Shown piece by piece: positions 25,699 to 34,994 of a DNA stretch of 64,000 bases. A program made the position numbers and the translations under genes. The stretch spans positions 1,624,501-1,688,500 of the forward strand of contig NZ_BSEC01000001.1 in the NCBI RefSeq assembly GCF_027923385.1, read 5' to 3'. The DNA is from Methylocystis echinoides (GTDB lineage Bacteria; Pseudomonadota; Alphaproteobacteria; Rhizobiales; Beijerinckiaceae). How positions within the stretch are numbered: position 1 is the stretch's first letter; every line of letters starts with the position of its first letter. Below the pieces are notes generated by a model. The model had not been told where the DNA came from and ran no database searches. It was given only the letters and a program-made list of their open reading frames with translations.

Positions 25699-28695
25699 TC
25701 ACCCCAAAAGCGGGGTCCTTATTCCATGCCGATCAACAGTATAAGCCATCGATCCCCAGAAGACGGAGTGCGTGAGGGGGATGAAGGCCAGCACGGCGGC
25801 AAGCGCGGTCAGGATCACGGGCCTCGTGCGTTGCACCGTGGCTTCGATGACCGCGTGATAGTCGTCGAGGCCGGCGGCGCGGTTCTCCTTGATTTGTTCG
25901 GTCAGGATCAGCGTGTTGCGCATCAGGATGCCAGCCAGTCCGATCAGGCCGAGAATGGCGTTGAAGCCGAAGGGCTGGTTGAAGGCGAGCAACATGGGCA
26001 CGACGCCGACGAGGCCGAGCGGCGCCGTCAGCATGACCATGCCCATTGTCGAGAAGGATCTTACCTGGAGCATGATGACGATCAGCATGGCGGCGATCAT
26101 GGCCGGGAAGATCTTGACCAGCGCGACGTTGGCCTTGGTCGCCTCCTCGATTGAACCACCCGTTTCTATACGGTAGCCGGACGGAAGGGATGCAATCAGC
26201 GGCTGGAGCGCCGTCATGATCTGTTTGGAAACCTCTGGAGGCTGGGTCGCCTCATTGACGTCAGAGCGGATCGTGATCGCGGGCGTACGATCGCGGCGCT
26301 TCAGGATCGGCTCTTCCAGACGGATTTCCGAGTGGCCGATCTGGTCGAGTGGAATCTGGCGGCCGTCCCGGCTCATCAGCGAGAAATCCGCCAGACGCGT
26401 TGGGTCCAAACGCTCGCCGCCGGCGCTGCGCGCCACGATCGGGACGTTGCGGATATCCTCGCGGACGTGCGTGACAGAGATGCCCGTAAGGAGGAACTGG
26501 AGCTGCTGGCCCACCTCCGCTGGCGAGAGGCCGATGAGGTTCAGCCGATCCTGATCCGGGATGAAGCGAAGCACGGGCGTGCGATTTCCCCAATCGCGGT
26601 TCGCTTGCCGCACGTCGGGCACGCCGCGCATGATATCGAGGGCTTTTCCGGAGATGTCGTACAGTTTCGCGGGATCGGGTCCGATGACCCGGAACTCGAC
26701 CGGGAAGGGCGTGTAGGGCCCGAACACGAGCTGCGTGACGCGCACATAGGCCTCAGGCGCCAGTCCCTGAGAGACCGCCTCTCGGAGTCGGCGCTTCAAC
26801 GCCTCGCGAGCCTCTGCATCCGGCGTCAGCACGACGATCTTGGCGAAGGCAGGATCCGGCAGCTCCGGCGACATCGCGAAGAAGAAGCGGGGAGCGCCCT
26901 GACCGACATAGCTCGTGACGATCTTCGCCTCGGGCTGGCTCGTCAGCCAATGTTCGAGCCTCTCGACCGTGGCCGTCGTCGTCTCTATGCTGGCGCCGTC
27001 CGGCAGGCGAACTTCCACCAGCACTTCGGGGCGATCGGATGTCGGGAAGAACTGCTGCTTGAGGGCGCCCATGCCGACGCCGGAAATCAGGAAGGCGATG
27101 CCGACGACGCCGCAGGTTGCGAACTTGTGGCGCACGGCGAATGCAATGAGCCGACGCAGACGCTGGTAGTTTGGCGTGTCGTAAATCGCGTGGGCGCCGC
27201 CTTCGATCGGCTTGAACGCGGGCAGCATCTTGACGCCGAGATAGGGCGTGAAGACCACCGCGACGATCCAGGAGACGATGAGGGCGAAGCCCACCACCCA
27301 GAAGATGTTGCCGGCGTATTCGCCGGCCGACGAGCGCGCGAAGCCCACCGGCAGGAACCCGGCGATCGTCACAAGGGTGCCGGACAGCATCGGCGCCGCA
27401 GTGTGACTCCAGGCATAGGCCGCGGCCTTGATGCGGTCCATGCCCTCTTCCATCTTAACGACCATAACTTCGATGGCGATGATGGCGTCATCGACGAGAA
27501 GGCCGAGCGCCAGGATGAGAGCGCCGAGCGTGATGCGGTCGAAGAAGCGTCCCGTTTCCAGCATGATCAGGAACACGACGGCAAGCGTCAGAGGCACGGC
27601 GGCAGCCACGACGATGCCGACGCGCCAGCCGAGGCTGACGAGGCTCACCAGCAGCACCACGCCAAGCGCCATCGCGAATTTCATCATGAATTCGTCGACC
27701 GCCGAGGTGATATTGACGGCCTGGTCGCTGACCTTGGCGAGCGTCATTCCGAGCGGCAGGGTCTGTGCGATGGCAGCGGACTTCTCCTCCAGCGCCTTGC
27801 CGAGCGCGAGACCATCCCAGCCCTCCTGCATGACCGCCGCGAGCATGATGGTCGGCTCTCCCTGGTGTCTGATGAGGTAGGTGGGAGGGTCTTCGTAGCC
27901 GCGGCGGACGTCGGCCACGTCGGAGAGCTTTAGCGTGCGCCCCGCAGCCACGATCGGCGTGTCGGCGATCGTCTGGACGCTGTCATAGGCCCCGTCGATC
28001 CGGATGAAGACCTGCGGCCCCTTTGTGTCGATAGAGCCTGCCGGCGCGACAGTGTTTTGCCGCTGCAAGGCGGCGACAATATCCTGCGCCGACACGCCGA
28101 GGGTCGCCAGTTTGGCGTAGGAAAAATCAACAAATATCTGTTCGGGACGTTCGCCAAGAATATTGATCTTCTTGACGCCGGGCACGTGCAGGAGGTCCTG
28201 GCGAATGGTCTCGGCTTGCCTTGCGAGCTCCCGCATCGGCATGCCCTTCGCCTTGAGAGCGTAGAGGCCGAAGCTCACATCCGAATATTCGTCATTGACG
28301 AAAGGGCCGAGTACGCCGGACGGCAGCTTGCGGGTTTCATCACCGAGCTTTTTACGGGCCTGGTAGAACTCCTCCTGCACGCTCGAGGGCGGCGTGCTGT
28401 CCTTCAGCGTGACCGTCATATAGGCATAACCTGGCCGTGTGATCGTCTCCACGCGGTCGTACCAGGTCAGCTCCTGAATCCGCTTCTCCAACGGTTCGGC
28501 GACGAGGTCCTGCATCTCGCGCGCCGTCGCGCCCGGCCATACCGTCGTGACCGTCAGGTTCTTGATAGTGAAGGAGGGATCCTCCGCCCGTCCAAGCATG
28601 ACAAAGGCGTAAGCGCCCGCGGCCGCCAGCAGGAGGATGAAGAAGAGGGTGACGGCCCGTTCGCGAACGGCGATCGCGGAAAGATTGAGGTTCAT
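25699..28695 (-). pseudogene. RND efflux transporter (AcrB/MexF-like), C-terminus lost to the IS
   Basis: This proton-driven inner-membrane pump has 998 readable residues, with the normal N-terminus (MNLNLSAIAVRERAVTLFF), the LGLLVDDAIIAIEVMVVKME helix 4 motif and late helices to LAFIPLTHSVFWGSMAYT. There the IS21 end begins and adds VDRHGIRTPLLG before a stop inside the IS. The last helix and tail are missing; family members continue with about 20-30 more residues. It may be inactive or partly functional. Its ATG overlaps the stop of the upstream membrane fusion gene, an operon under the divergent TetR regulator. Confidence 0.88.
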
Positions 28696-29801
28696 CGGGC
28701 GCCCCTGCTTTCGGGAGCAGTCCTGACGCGCGCGCCGTCCTGCAAAAGATGCGCGCCGAGCGAAACAACCGGGTCGCCGGAGCTCAGTCCGGAGACCTCG
28801 ACAGTTTCGGTGGCCACGCGCATGAGCTTGACGGGTCGAAAGTGAACGGTCGAAGTGGCGCTGTCGAAGACCCAAACGCCGGTCTTCCGGCCATCGTCGA
28901 GCACGGCTCCCAGCGGCACCTGGACTTCCGGCCGACTTGCCTTGTTCTCCAATCGAATGGTCACTGTGGCGCCGAGGGGCGCCGCCGACGCCGCGCCGTC
29001 GAGCACGTATCGCGCCTCGTAAGTTCGGGTTCGGCCATCCGCGGAATCCGACAGCTGCCGGAGATGCGCGGTATAGCGGCGCCCGTCGCTCCCATACACG
29101 CTGGCCTCGGCTGCCGAGCCGATCGCCGGTCGGATCGTTTCGGGAAGCGCGACCACCGCTTCGCGGGGGCCGGCCTGGGCAAGCCGAACCACGGTCTGGC
29201 CGGCGGAGACCACCTGTCCCGCTTCGCCAAGCGTTTCCATCACCGTTCCATCGGCGTCCGCCACCAGGACGGAATAGGCCGCCTCGTTCTCGGAGACCCG
29301 CGCCTCGGCTTCGGCGGCCGCGAGTTGCGCCTTGGCTGAATCTGATGCGGCTTTCGCCTGCTCATAACGCTGTCGGGTCACCCATCCTTCGCTTAACAAC
29401 TTGGCGTATCGCCGCTCATCCGGGACCAGCTGGGTGACCGAGGCGCGGGCCGCAACGACGGCGTTGCGCTTCGCGGTATGCGCATGGCGAAGGTCGGTTT
29501 CGTCGATCCGCATCAGCGGCTGGCCGGCTTTGACCGGCTGCCCGGCGTTCACAAGCCGTTCCACGATCTTGCCGGCGACGCGAAAGCCCAGATCGCTCTG
29601 AACCCTTGCCCCGATGACGCCCGTGAAGCCACGTTGGGATCCGGTCACTCTCGTCGCCGTCGCCAGTCGGACGACCGGAGGCTCCTGCCTCGGGTCGTTC
29701 ATGGCAGAGGCTTCCCGCGTCCGCATGGAAACAGTGACGAGCGCGACCGCCCCAGACACCGTGAGAAGGCCCCCCAGCACAACAGCGGGTCTCTTTTTCA
29801 T
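28692..29801 (-). CDS. RND efflux periplasmic adaptor (membrane fusion protein)
   Basis: The 369-residue adaptor starts at the ATG at 29801 with GGAG seven bases upstream and has an N-terminal membrane anchor (AVVLGGLLTVSGAVALVTVS). It then shows the lipoyl-like half motifs (SDLGFRVAGKIVERLVNAGQPVKAGQPLMRID and ADADGTVMETLGEAGQVVSAGQ), a coiled-coil hairpin between them and beta-barrel segments. It links the RND pump to an outer-membrane channel, which is not encoded here. ATGA overlap with the pump gene downstream implies coupling. Confidence 0.92.
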   Translation of the reverse strand: MKKRPAVVLGGLLTVSGAVALVTVSMRTREASAMNDPRQEPPVVRLATATRVTGSQRGFTGVIGARVQSDLGFRVAGKIVERLVNAGQPVKAGQPLMRIDETDLRHAHTAKRNAVVAARASVTQLVPDERRYAKLLSEGWVTRQRYEQAKAASDSAKAQLAAAEAEARVSENEAAYSVLVADADGTVMETLGEAGQVVSAGQTVVRLAQAGPREAVVALPETIRPAIGSAAEASVYGSDGRRYTAHLRQLSDSADGRTRTYEARYVLDGAASAAPLGATVTIRLENKASRPEVQVPLGAVLDDGRKTGVWVFDSATSTVHFRPVKLMRVATETVEVSGLSSGDPVVSLGAHLLQDGARVRTAPESRGAR

Positions 29802-29821
29802 GGCCGTCTCCTTCAGTAACA

Positions 29822-29870
29822 TTTAGATTGCAATCCAAAGCTAACTCAGATAGATTTCGAACGCAATCTA
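29822..29870. promoter_or_regulatory. Divergent operator region of the TetR regulator and pump operon
   Basis: In the 84-base gap two related palindromes are visible: TTTAGATTGCAATCCAAA (29822-29839, containing the perfect GATTGCAATC) and TAGATTTCGAACGCAATCTA (29851-29870, arms TAGATT/AATCTA). They share the AGATTGC/GCAATCT half-site. TetR-type repressors bind such sites between divergent genes, so these are the probable operators. Confidence 0.7.
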
Positions 29871-29885
29871 AAAAGGAGGTCGGAG

Positions 29886-30479
29886 ATGCGCGTCAGTCGC
29901 ACTCAGGCAGCGGAAAACCGCGAGACGGTGATCAATGTGGCAAGTCGGCTTTTTCGGGAGCGCGGCTTTGACGGCATCGGCCTCAAGGATCTGATGAAGG
30001 GCGCCGGGCTGACCCAGGGCGCTTTTTACAAGCAGTTCGCGTCAAAGGAGGACTTGGCCGCACAGGCGTCCAGGCGGGCCTTGGAGAGCGCCTTCAACCG
30101 ATGGTCGACCGCGATGGCGACCAAACCCGAGGATCCGCTTGGCGCCGTGTTGGCGTTCTATCTCAGTATGGGCCATCGCGAAAAAAAGATGGACGGTTGC
30201 CCGCTCGTGGCGCTCGCCGCAGACGCCGCCAGACAGGGCGATGACGTGAAGGCGTCATTCGAAGCCGGCATCAAGGCGCATCTTGAAATCCTTGGCCGCT
30301 TGATTGCCGAAACCGAAGATTCCGAGGCCAAGGGCAAGGCCATGGCCGTCCTCTCACTTATGGTTGGCGCGGTGACGCTATCGCGCGCCGTTAACGACCC
30401 GGATCTCGCGCAATCCCTTCTGGATGCCGCGGCCGAACAGATCCGTGAAGTCGTCGCTTCGCCCGAACGCAGGCGCTGA
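29886..30479 (+). CDS. TetR/AcrR-family transcriptional regulator
   Basis: The 197-residue protein has the TetR N-terminal DNA-binding domain: VINVASRLFRERGFDGIGLKDLMKGAGLTQGAFYKQFASKEDL (residues about 15-57, cited by its helix-turn-helix GLTQGAFYKQF). A helical ligand-binding part follows with the CPLVALAADAARQG segment typical of the YcdC/NemR-like group. AAAGGAGG lies just upstream. It is divergent from the adaptor-pump operon and probably represses it until a toxic ligand binds. Confidence 0.93.
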   Translation: MRVSRTQAAENRETVINVASRLFRERGFDGIGLKDLMKGAGLTQGAFYKQFASKEDLAAQASRRALESAFNRWSTAMATKPEDPLGAVLAFYLSMGHREKKMDGCPLVALAADAARQGDDVKASFEAGIKAHLEILGRLIAETEDSEAKGKAMAVLSLMVGAVTLSRAVNDPDLAQSLLDAAAEQIREVVASPERRR

Positions 30480-30861
30480 TCAGAGCGTCCGCCTCGAGAG
30501 CCAGCCTGCGCTCAAGTGAAACTTCAGGGAAAGACATGTTCAAGAAGACTGGGTTAACGACCAGCGCTCAACATGTCGCAAAACATTTTCGATGCAGGTC
30601 GCACGAGCAATTCGGTGCGACACCGCCAATTATCGGCGTCGAGCCCAAGCATTTGGAGCCGGGGCGATCGCTTGATCCCCCTCATGCGCGTGAAAGGAAA
30701 GGGCGAATGGGCTTTGCGCCCACAAAACCAGTGAACCGACAGGAGGAAAGGGCGCCGCGAGAAGCCCGGTCGCCAAAAGCTCTCTCCAGACTTCTCCATT
30801 CATATTCCTCGCCGGACAGAGCGTCCTTTTGGTCGTCGATCCCGCGGCGCGCGAATCCACT
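30480..30861. other. Intergenic region without a convincing gene
   Basis: About 380 bases separate the TetR gene from the 3' end of the sulP gene. Open frames exist on both strands but have no ribosome-binding site or recognisable sequence. I see no clear terminator. Confidence 0.6.
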
Positions 30862-32424
30862 TCAGGCAACCACCGCCAGCGCCGCCGTCTTCTCGACTCT
30901 CGGGAGGTCCTTCAAAATGACGCGGATATTGTTGTCGCTGGCGGCTTTCATGAAATCCTCGAGTGTTTCCATGATGTCGCGATCAATAAAAGTCGCCCGG
31001 GTTCCGTCGATCACGACGAAACTGTCTCCCTCTATCTCCTCGAGAATGTTGCGGAGAGGCGCCTTATTGAGGAATGAGACATCCTTCTGCAGCCGCAACA
31101 GGTAATGATTGCCGTCGCGGGTAAGCGTGAACGCTGAGTGGTAATTGGTGCGAAGCACGAAGAAAAGACCAACCGCCATGCCGATCGCCATTCCCTTGAG
31201 AAGATCAGTCAGAAGGATGGCCGCGATTGTGACTGCGAAAGGCGCGAATTGCTCGAAGCCCTTTTCGAACTGTTCAGCCACGAGCTTTGGCTTGGCCAGC
31301 TTGAAGCCAGTGAGCAGAAGCACTGCCGCAAGGCAAGCGAGCGGGATCATGTTCAGCACACTGGCGAGGAACATGACGCTCAACAGCAGAAGCACGCCAT
31401 GCACAATGCAAGCGACCTTGGTGTGCGCCCCGGCGTTGATGCTGGCGGAGCTGCGCACGATTACCGCTGTGATGGGTAGCCCGCCCATCATGCCGCTCAC
31501 GAAATTGCCGACGCCTTGCGCCTTGAGCTCCTGATTGGTGGGGGCGGTGCGCTTGAGTGGATCGAGCTTGTCAACTGCCTCGAGACTGAGCAACGTCTCC
31601 AGACTGCCGACAAGCGCAAGAGTCGCCGCCGTCACGTAGAGATGGTAGTCGGTAAGCAATCTAAAGTCCGGCAAGTGGATTTGTCCCGCGAACTGGAGGG
31701 GGCCGAAGATTTGCGGCAGTGTCACGAGATGCTGTGGGGAAATTGCGAAGAAAGGCGCCACGGCCTGCGCTGCCAGGTTGAAAAGAATGCCAAAGACCAC
31801 GGCGACCAACGGACCCGGCACAAGCGCGAGGATTCGGTTTCCCCGTATCCTGTCGGTGTCCCACAGCAGCAAGATTGCGAGCGAGACCAAGGCGACGATT
31901 GTGGATCCGGGCGAGATGGAGTTCAGCGACGACCAGACAAAGGAAAACGTCCCATTGGCGCCGTTTTCGAGGAAGGACGGATCGCTGTCGGCCTCCACGT
32001 CATAGCCGATCGCATGCGGTAACTGCTTTACGATCAGGATCAGGCCGATTGCGGCCAGCATGCCCTTGATGACGGCGGATGGAAAATAGGCGCCGATCAC
32101 GCCCGCCCGGGCATAGCCCATGCCAATCTGGAAAAGGCCGGAGAGCGCGACCGCCAGGACGGCGCCGCCGACGCCGAATTTCTCCACCGCCGCGGCGACG
32201 ATGACAGTAAGGCCGGCCGCCGGACCGGAAACGCTGAGCTGAGAGCCGCTAACAACGGAAACGACGAGACCGCCAACAATGCCGGCGATGACGCCAGAAA
32301 AAGGCGGAGCGCCGGAGGCGACCGCGATTCCCAGGCAGAGCGGCAAGGCCACAAGAAACACGACGACACCCGCGGGGATATCGTTGTTCAGATAACGCGT
32401 GTAATAATCGAGATGCTTGCGCAT
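30862..32424 (-). CDS. SulP-family anion transporter, probable bicarbonate uptake
   Basis: The 520-residue protein is a SulP/SLC26 transporter with 10-14 helices (DIPAGVVVFLVALPLCLGIA, GGLVVSVVSGSQLSVSGPAAGL signature, VGSLETLLSLEAVDKLDPLKR) and a C-terminal STAS-like domain (about residues 440-510, FVVIDGTRATFIDRDIMETLED). SulP members move sulfate, bicarbonate or other anions. The carbonic anhydrase gene directly upstream in the same direction argues for bicarbonate, a pairing also seen in other bacteria. AGAGGAGG precedes the ATG. The gap to the anhydrase is 27 bases, so they form one operon. Confidence 0.9.
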   Translation of the reverse strand: MRKHLDYYTRYLNNDIPAGVVVFLVALPLCLGIAVASGAPPFSGVIAGIVGGLVVSVVSGSQLSVSGPAAGLTVIVAAAVEKFGVGGAVLAVALSGLFQIGMGYARAGVIGAYFPSAVIKGMLAAIGLILIVKQLPHAIGYDVEADSDPSFLENGANGTFSFVWSSLNSISPGSTIVALVSLAILLLWDTDRIRGNRILALVPGPLVAVVFGILFNLAAQAVAPFFAISPQHLVTLPQIFGPLQFAGQIHLPDFRLLTDYHLYVTAATLALVGSLETLLSLEAVDKLDPLKRTAPTNQELKAQGVGNFVSGMMGGLPITAVIVRSSASINAGAHTKVACIVHGVLLLLSVMFLASVLNMIPLACLAAVLLLTGFKLAKPKLVAEQFEKGFEQFAPFAVTIAAILLTDLLKGMAIGMAVGLFFVLRTNYHSAFTLTRDGNHYLLRLQKDVSFLNKAPLRNILEEIEGDSFVVIDGTRATFIDRDIMETLEDFMKAASDNNIRVILKDLPRVEKTAALAVVA

Positions 32425-32451
32425 GACGTTGGGTGCCTCCTCTTGAAGCGT

Positions 32452-33108
32452 TTAGTGCGTCTGCTCTGCGGGCTCATCGTCCCATCGATAGATGGGGTCC
32501 ATCGCGCTCTCTGGCCCCAGCGTGATGAGCTGCTTCAACAGGCCGTCGTCGAGCGCATAAACCCATCCATGAATCATTGGCCGTTGCTCGCTTCGCCAGG
32601 CATTCTGAACGATCGAGGAGAAGGCGAGGTTGTTGGCTTGCTCGATGACGTTAAGCTCGACGAGACGGTTGGTCTTGGCGTCGACGCAATTGATGGCGTC
32701 GAGCTCGTCGCGATGCAGGCGATAAACATCTTTCACGTGCAGCAGCCATTTGTTCAGCAGCGTGAAATCCGATCGCTGACGTGACAAAGCCGCTTTCACG
32801 CCGCCACAATTGTAATGGCCGCAGACGATAATGTGCTTCACCTTCAGAACTTGAACGGCGTATTGCACGACGCTGAGGCAATTGAGGTCGGTGGCGACGA
32901 CCTGGTTGGCGATATTGCGATGGGCGAAAATCAGGCCGGGTTCAGCATTGACGATGATGTCCGCCGGAACGCGGCTGTCCGCGCAACCGATCCAGAGAAA
33001 TTCTGGCTGCTGCCCGTGCGCGAGCTGTTCGAAAAACTCGGGCTTGCGACGTCTTGTCTCTTCGGCCCAAGCCTTGTTTTCAAGGAGAAGCTTCTCATGC
33101 GATCTCAT
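32452..33108 (-). CDS. Beta-class carbonic anhydrase
   Basis: It interconverts CO2 and bicarbonate in the cytoplasm. The 218-residue protein shows the zinc ligands and active pair of beta-CAs: WIGCADSRVPADIIV (Cys, Asp-Arg dyad) and VCGHYNCGGVKAAL (His, Cys). Length is normal for the E. coli Can type. It is the first gene of a two-gene unit with the SulP transporter; together they would supply bicarbonate for carboxylases such as the acetyl-CoA carboxylase encoded later. Confidence 0.95.
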   Translation of the reverse strand: MRSHEKLLLENKAWAEETRRRKPEFFEQLAHGQQPEFLWIGCADSRVPADIIVNAEPGLIFAHRNIANQVVATDLNCLSVVQYAVQVLKVKHIIVCGHYNCGGVKAALSRQRSDFTLLNKWLLHVKDVYRLHRDELDAINCVDAKTNRLVELNVIEQANNLAFSSIVQNAWRSEQRPMIHGWVYALDDGLLKQLITLGPESAMDPIYRWDDEPAEQTH

Positions 33109-33656
33109 CTGATGTCCGCCTGCTGCGCAGCCAAACCAAAATTTGGCCAGCTCGATCTGTGAATCTTCGCCCTTATTTGAAAGTCAAATAGCGGCGGAGG
33201 TGCGACTGTCAGAATTGTATCGGAGATTTCTGTATGGTCATCGATCCACGAGGATCTTAATTTGTGATGCCAATCGATATTTTTTCACTATTCCTTGCTG
33301 TTCACCGCTCGTCATTGCCTGCTCATCACAGGCTTATTGATAACGAAGCCTGGTGAAGGCAGAAGGGATACAGCCGGGCGCTACTGCAATTCTGCGAAAG
33401 AGATGCAGCAATCATCTGCGTCGCTGAGTCTGGGAGGGGTAATTGAGCGTTGGACCCTTCCTCGTGAGCGCCTGTATCCGAAGGCTTTGCGACGAGGTGG
33501 AAATTAAAACTTCACTAGTGTCAGGTTTGTTGTCTCAACACTCACTAAAGGTGAGCGCGATGCTGAAACTCTTTGGTTTGGTTCATCTTGACGATTTCCG
33601 GCGCTGCAACGCGGGCCACTGAGAAAGGCCCGCGCGCGATAGCAGGCGGGCGAGCG
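33109..33656. other. Intergenic region, no gene supported
   Basis: About 550 bases, locally AT-rich (around 33240-33300). No frame has a plausible start plus recognisable product. A 7-bp hairpin (GCGGGCC at 33611-33617 and GGCCCGC at 33627-33633) lies just behind the thioredoxin-like gene and could end its transcript, though without a T-run. Confidence 0.6.
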
Positions 33657-33893
33657 CTATTTCAGGGCGGTGAGGTCGGCTCCGAAATTGATGTGATACG
33701 CCTGACCGTCGATGACGAAGGCGGGAACGGATTTCACGCCTGCCGCTTCGGCCTCGGCAATCCGGTTCTTCGCCTCTCCAAGATGAACGATCTCGACCTG
33801 GTATTGGATTGGATCAAGCTTGTCGGCAAACTGTCGTTCCGCATCGATGCAGATCGGGCAGCCAGCGTGATAGAAGATCGCTTTGCGTGTCAT
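33657..33893 (-). CDS. Small thioredoxin/glutaredoxin-like protein
   Basis: The 78-residue protein has a beta-alpha-beta start with an active-site motif FYHAGCPICIDAE (CPIC, residues 12-15) and the cis-proline SVPAFVIDG, so it is a minimal thioredoxin fold. AAAGGAG, which overlaps the upstream MarR stop codon, precedes the ATG. It is the second gene of a unit with a Cys-containing MarR regulator, suggesting a redox or thiol stress response. Confidence 0.85.
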   Translation of the reverse strand: MTRKAIFYHAGCPICIDAERQFADKLDPIQYQVEIVHLGEAKNRIAEAEAAGVKSVPAFVIDGQAYHINFGADLTALK

Positions 33894-33899
33894 GGGATT

Positions 33900-34658
33900 T
33901 CACTCCTTTTTGCTTGCGTGGCCTCTCGACGAAAGGGAACTCTCTTCGACGGGCTGAAAATTCGATCGGGACGCAATATCCATTGCGTCATATCCCGTGT
34001 TGAGTTCAGGAAACGACCCCGTGAAACTTCTCCATAGAGCCTGCTCGTCGGACGAAGACAACGCTTCGTGGTCCCCGCAATCGAGGCGCAGACTCTCGGC
34101 CCCGAAAGCCACTCCGACATAGTCGCAATGGTGGGGCGACTTCGGTTCGTTATGCGCGTTAGGGCGGAAATACCGGCAGGTGACGCACATGCGTTGCGGC
34201 GAAATCGCGCCCGCGATTTGCAAAGCTCGGATCGTTTTGATGACGAGTTGCAGCAACTCTGCCTGCTCCTCATCAGATAAGGTTTCAAGAGCGCGCTCGG
34301 TCGCGGTGATGACGAGACCGATCCCTCGGACGATGTCGCGCCCGGCTTGGGTGATGCGCATGGCTACGGCGCGGGCATCCTCTGGATCGGGCGCCTTTGT
34401 AAGCAGGCCTTTGCGAACCAGAGCCGCGACCGAGTCTGTCGCCGTAGGCTGGGACACGCCGAGCTGGGCGGCGATCGCCCCCACGCGCACGCCTTTTTCC
34501 GCGCGGCCGGCGATATAGGTCAGCACATGGGCCTGCGTCGGATTAAGCCCAGCTGTCCCGGCGATCGTCCATTGATCCGCGCGCATGACGGCGCAGATGC
34601 GATCGAGACCGTCGCGAATCCGACGAGTTATTTGGGAATCTGGCGGAACAGGGGTCAT
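33900..34658 (-). CDS. MarR-family regulator with C-terminal cysteine cluster
   Basis: The 252-residue protein has a MarR winged helix (LNPTQAHVLTYIAGRAEKG, VGAIAAQLGVSQPTATDSV, LVRKGLLTKAPDPEDARAV) followed by a C-terminal extension with CVTCRYF, HHCDYVG and LDCGDHEAL. These four cysteines plus His could bind zinc or an iron-sulfur cluster and sense redox state. I take the ATG at 34658; an ATG at 34670 lies inside the operator-like palindrome. It is followed 6 bases later by the thioredoxin-like gene, so both are likely controlled together. Confidence 0.82.
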   Translation of the reverse strand: MTPVPPDSQITRRIRDGLDRICAVMRADQWTIAGTAGLNPTQAHVLTYIAGRAEKGVRVGAIAAQLGVSQPTATDSVAALVRKGLLTKAPDPEDARAVAMRITQAGRDIVRGIGLVITATERALETLSDEEQAELLQLVIKTIRALQIAGAISPQRMCVTCRYFRPNAHNEPKSPHHCDYVGVAFGAESLRLDCGDHEALSSSDEQALWRSFTGSFPELNTGYDAMDIASRSNFQPVEESSLSSRGHASKKE

Positions 34659-34665
34659 AGCATTA

Positions 34666-34684
34666 TGCATAGGACACCTATGCA
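34666..34684. promoter_or_regulatory. Operator-like palindrome at the marR start
   Basis: TGCATAGGACACCTATGCA is a perfect 8-bp inverted repeat around ACA, ending 8 bases upstream of the chosen MarR start. Size and symmetry fit a MarR dimer site, so autoregulation is likely. Confidence 0.7.
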
Positions 34685-34835
34685 ATGCCGTCAAGAGCAG
34701 TGGAAACGAGAGCGCTGAGGATTTGCGCATTTTGCGGCCGGCCATCGTCGCTGGCTCGGCCGATCTGGGCACGGAGGCGGGAGTCTTAGTTGTTTGATCC
34801 CGAGATTTGATGGTGCGATCTTTTCGAGCAACTAA

Positions 34836-34994
34836 GAGGATGCGCTACGGGCCAGATGCTGCAAAAATCCAGAGATCGCGCCGCGCTCTCTCGTGACCGT
34901 GAGCCTCGCCGCCAATCATCGCGTGACCGACGGCCATCTTGGCAGACTCTATCTCGCCGAGATTGCGCGTTTTTTTTCAGGAGCCCCAAAAATT
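34836..34994 (+). pseudogene. Remnant of a 2-oxoacid dehydrogenase E2 (acyltransferase) C-terminus
   Basis: After an in-frame stop at 34833 the frame reads ...SLVTVSLAANHRVTDGHLGRLYL..AEIARFF. This matches the last about 40 residues of the E2 catalytic domain, including the active-site motif (D/N)HRVxDG. The preceding roughly 350 or more residues are absent, so this is a truncated E2 gene fused in frame to the acyl carrier protein downstream. An E2-ACP-kinase neighbourhood would be the original layout. Confidence 0.75.

Larger units (their letters stand above)
23246..25738 (-). mobile_element. IS21-family insertion sequence, 2493 bp
   Basis: The element carries istA and istB on the minus strand. 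Both ends begin TGT and share imperfect terminal repeats: left TGTCAATCGGCACTGAAG.. and right (read inward) TGTTGATCGGCATGGAAT.., each followed by GGACCCC and a second copy of a TGATCGGCG...GGGACCCC repeat (23273-23296 and 25678-25701). Multiple end repeats are typical of IS21. Flanking bases (ATTTC left, GTATA right) show no target duplication, and the genes on the two sides are different, so the element has mediated or survived a deletion. Confidence 0.9.
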
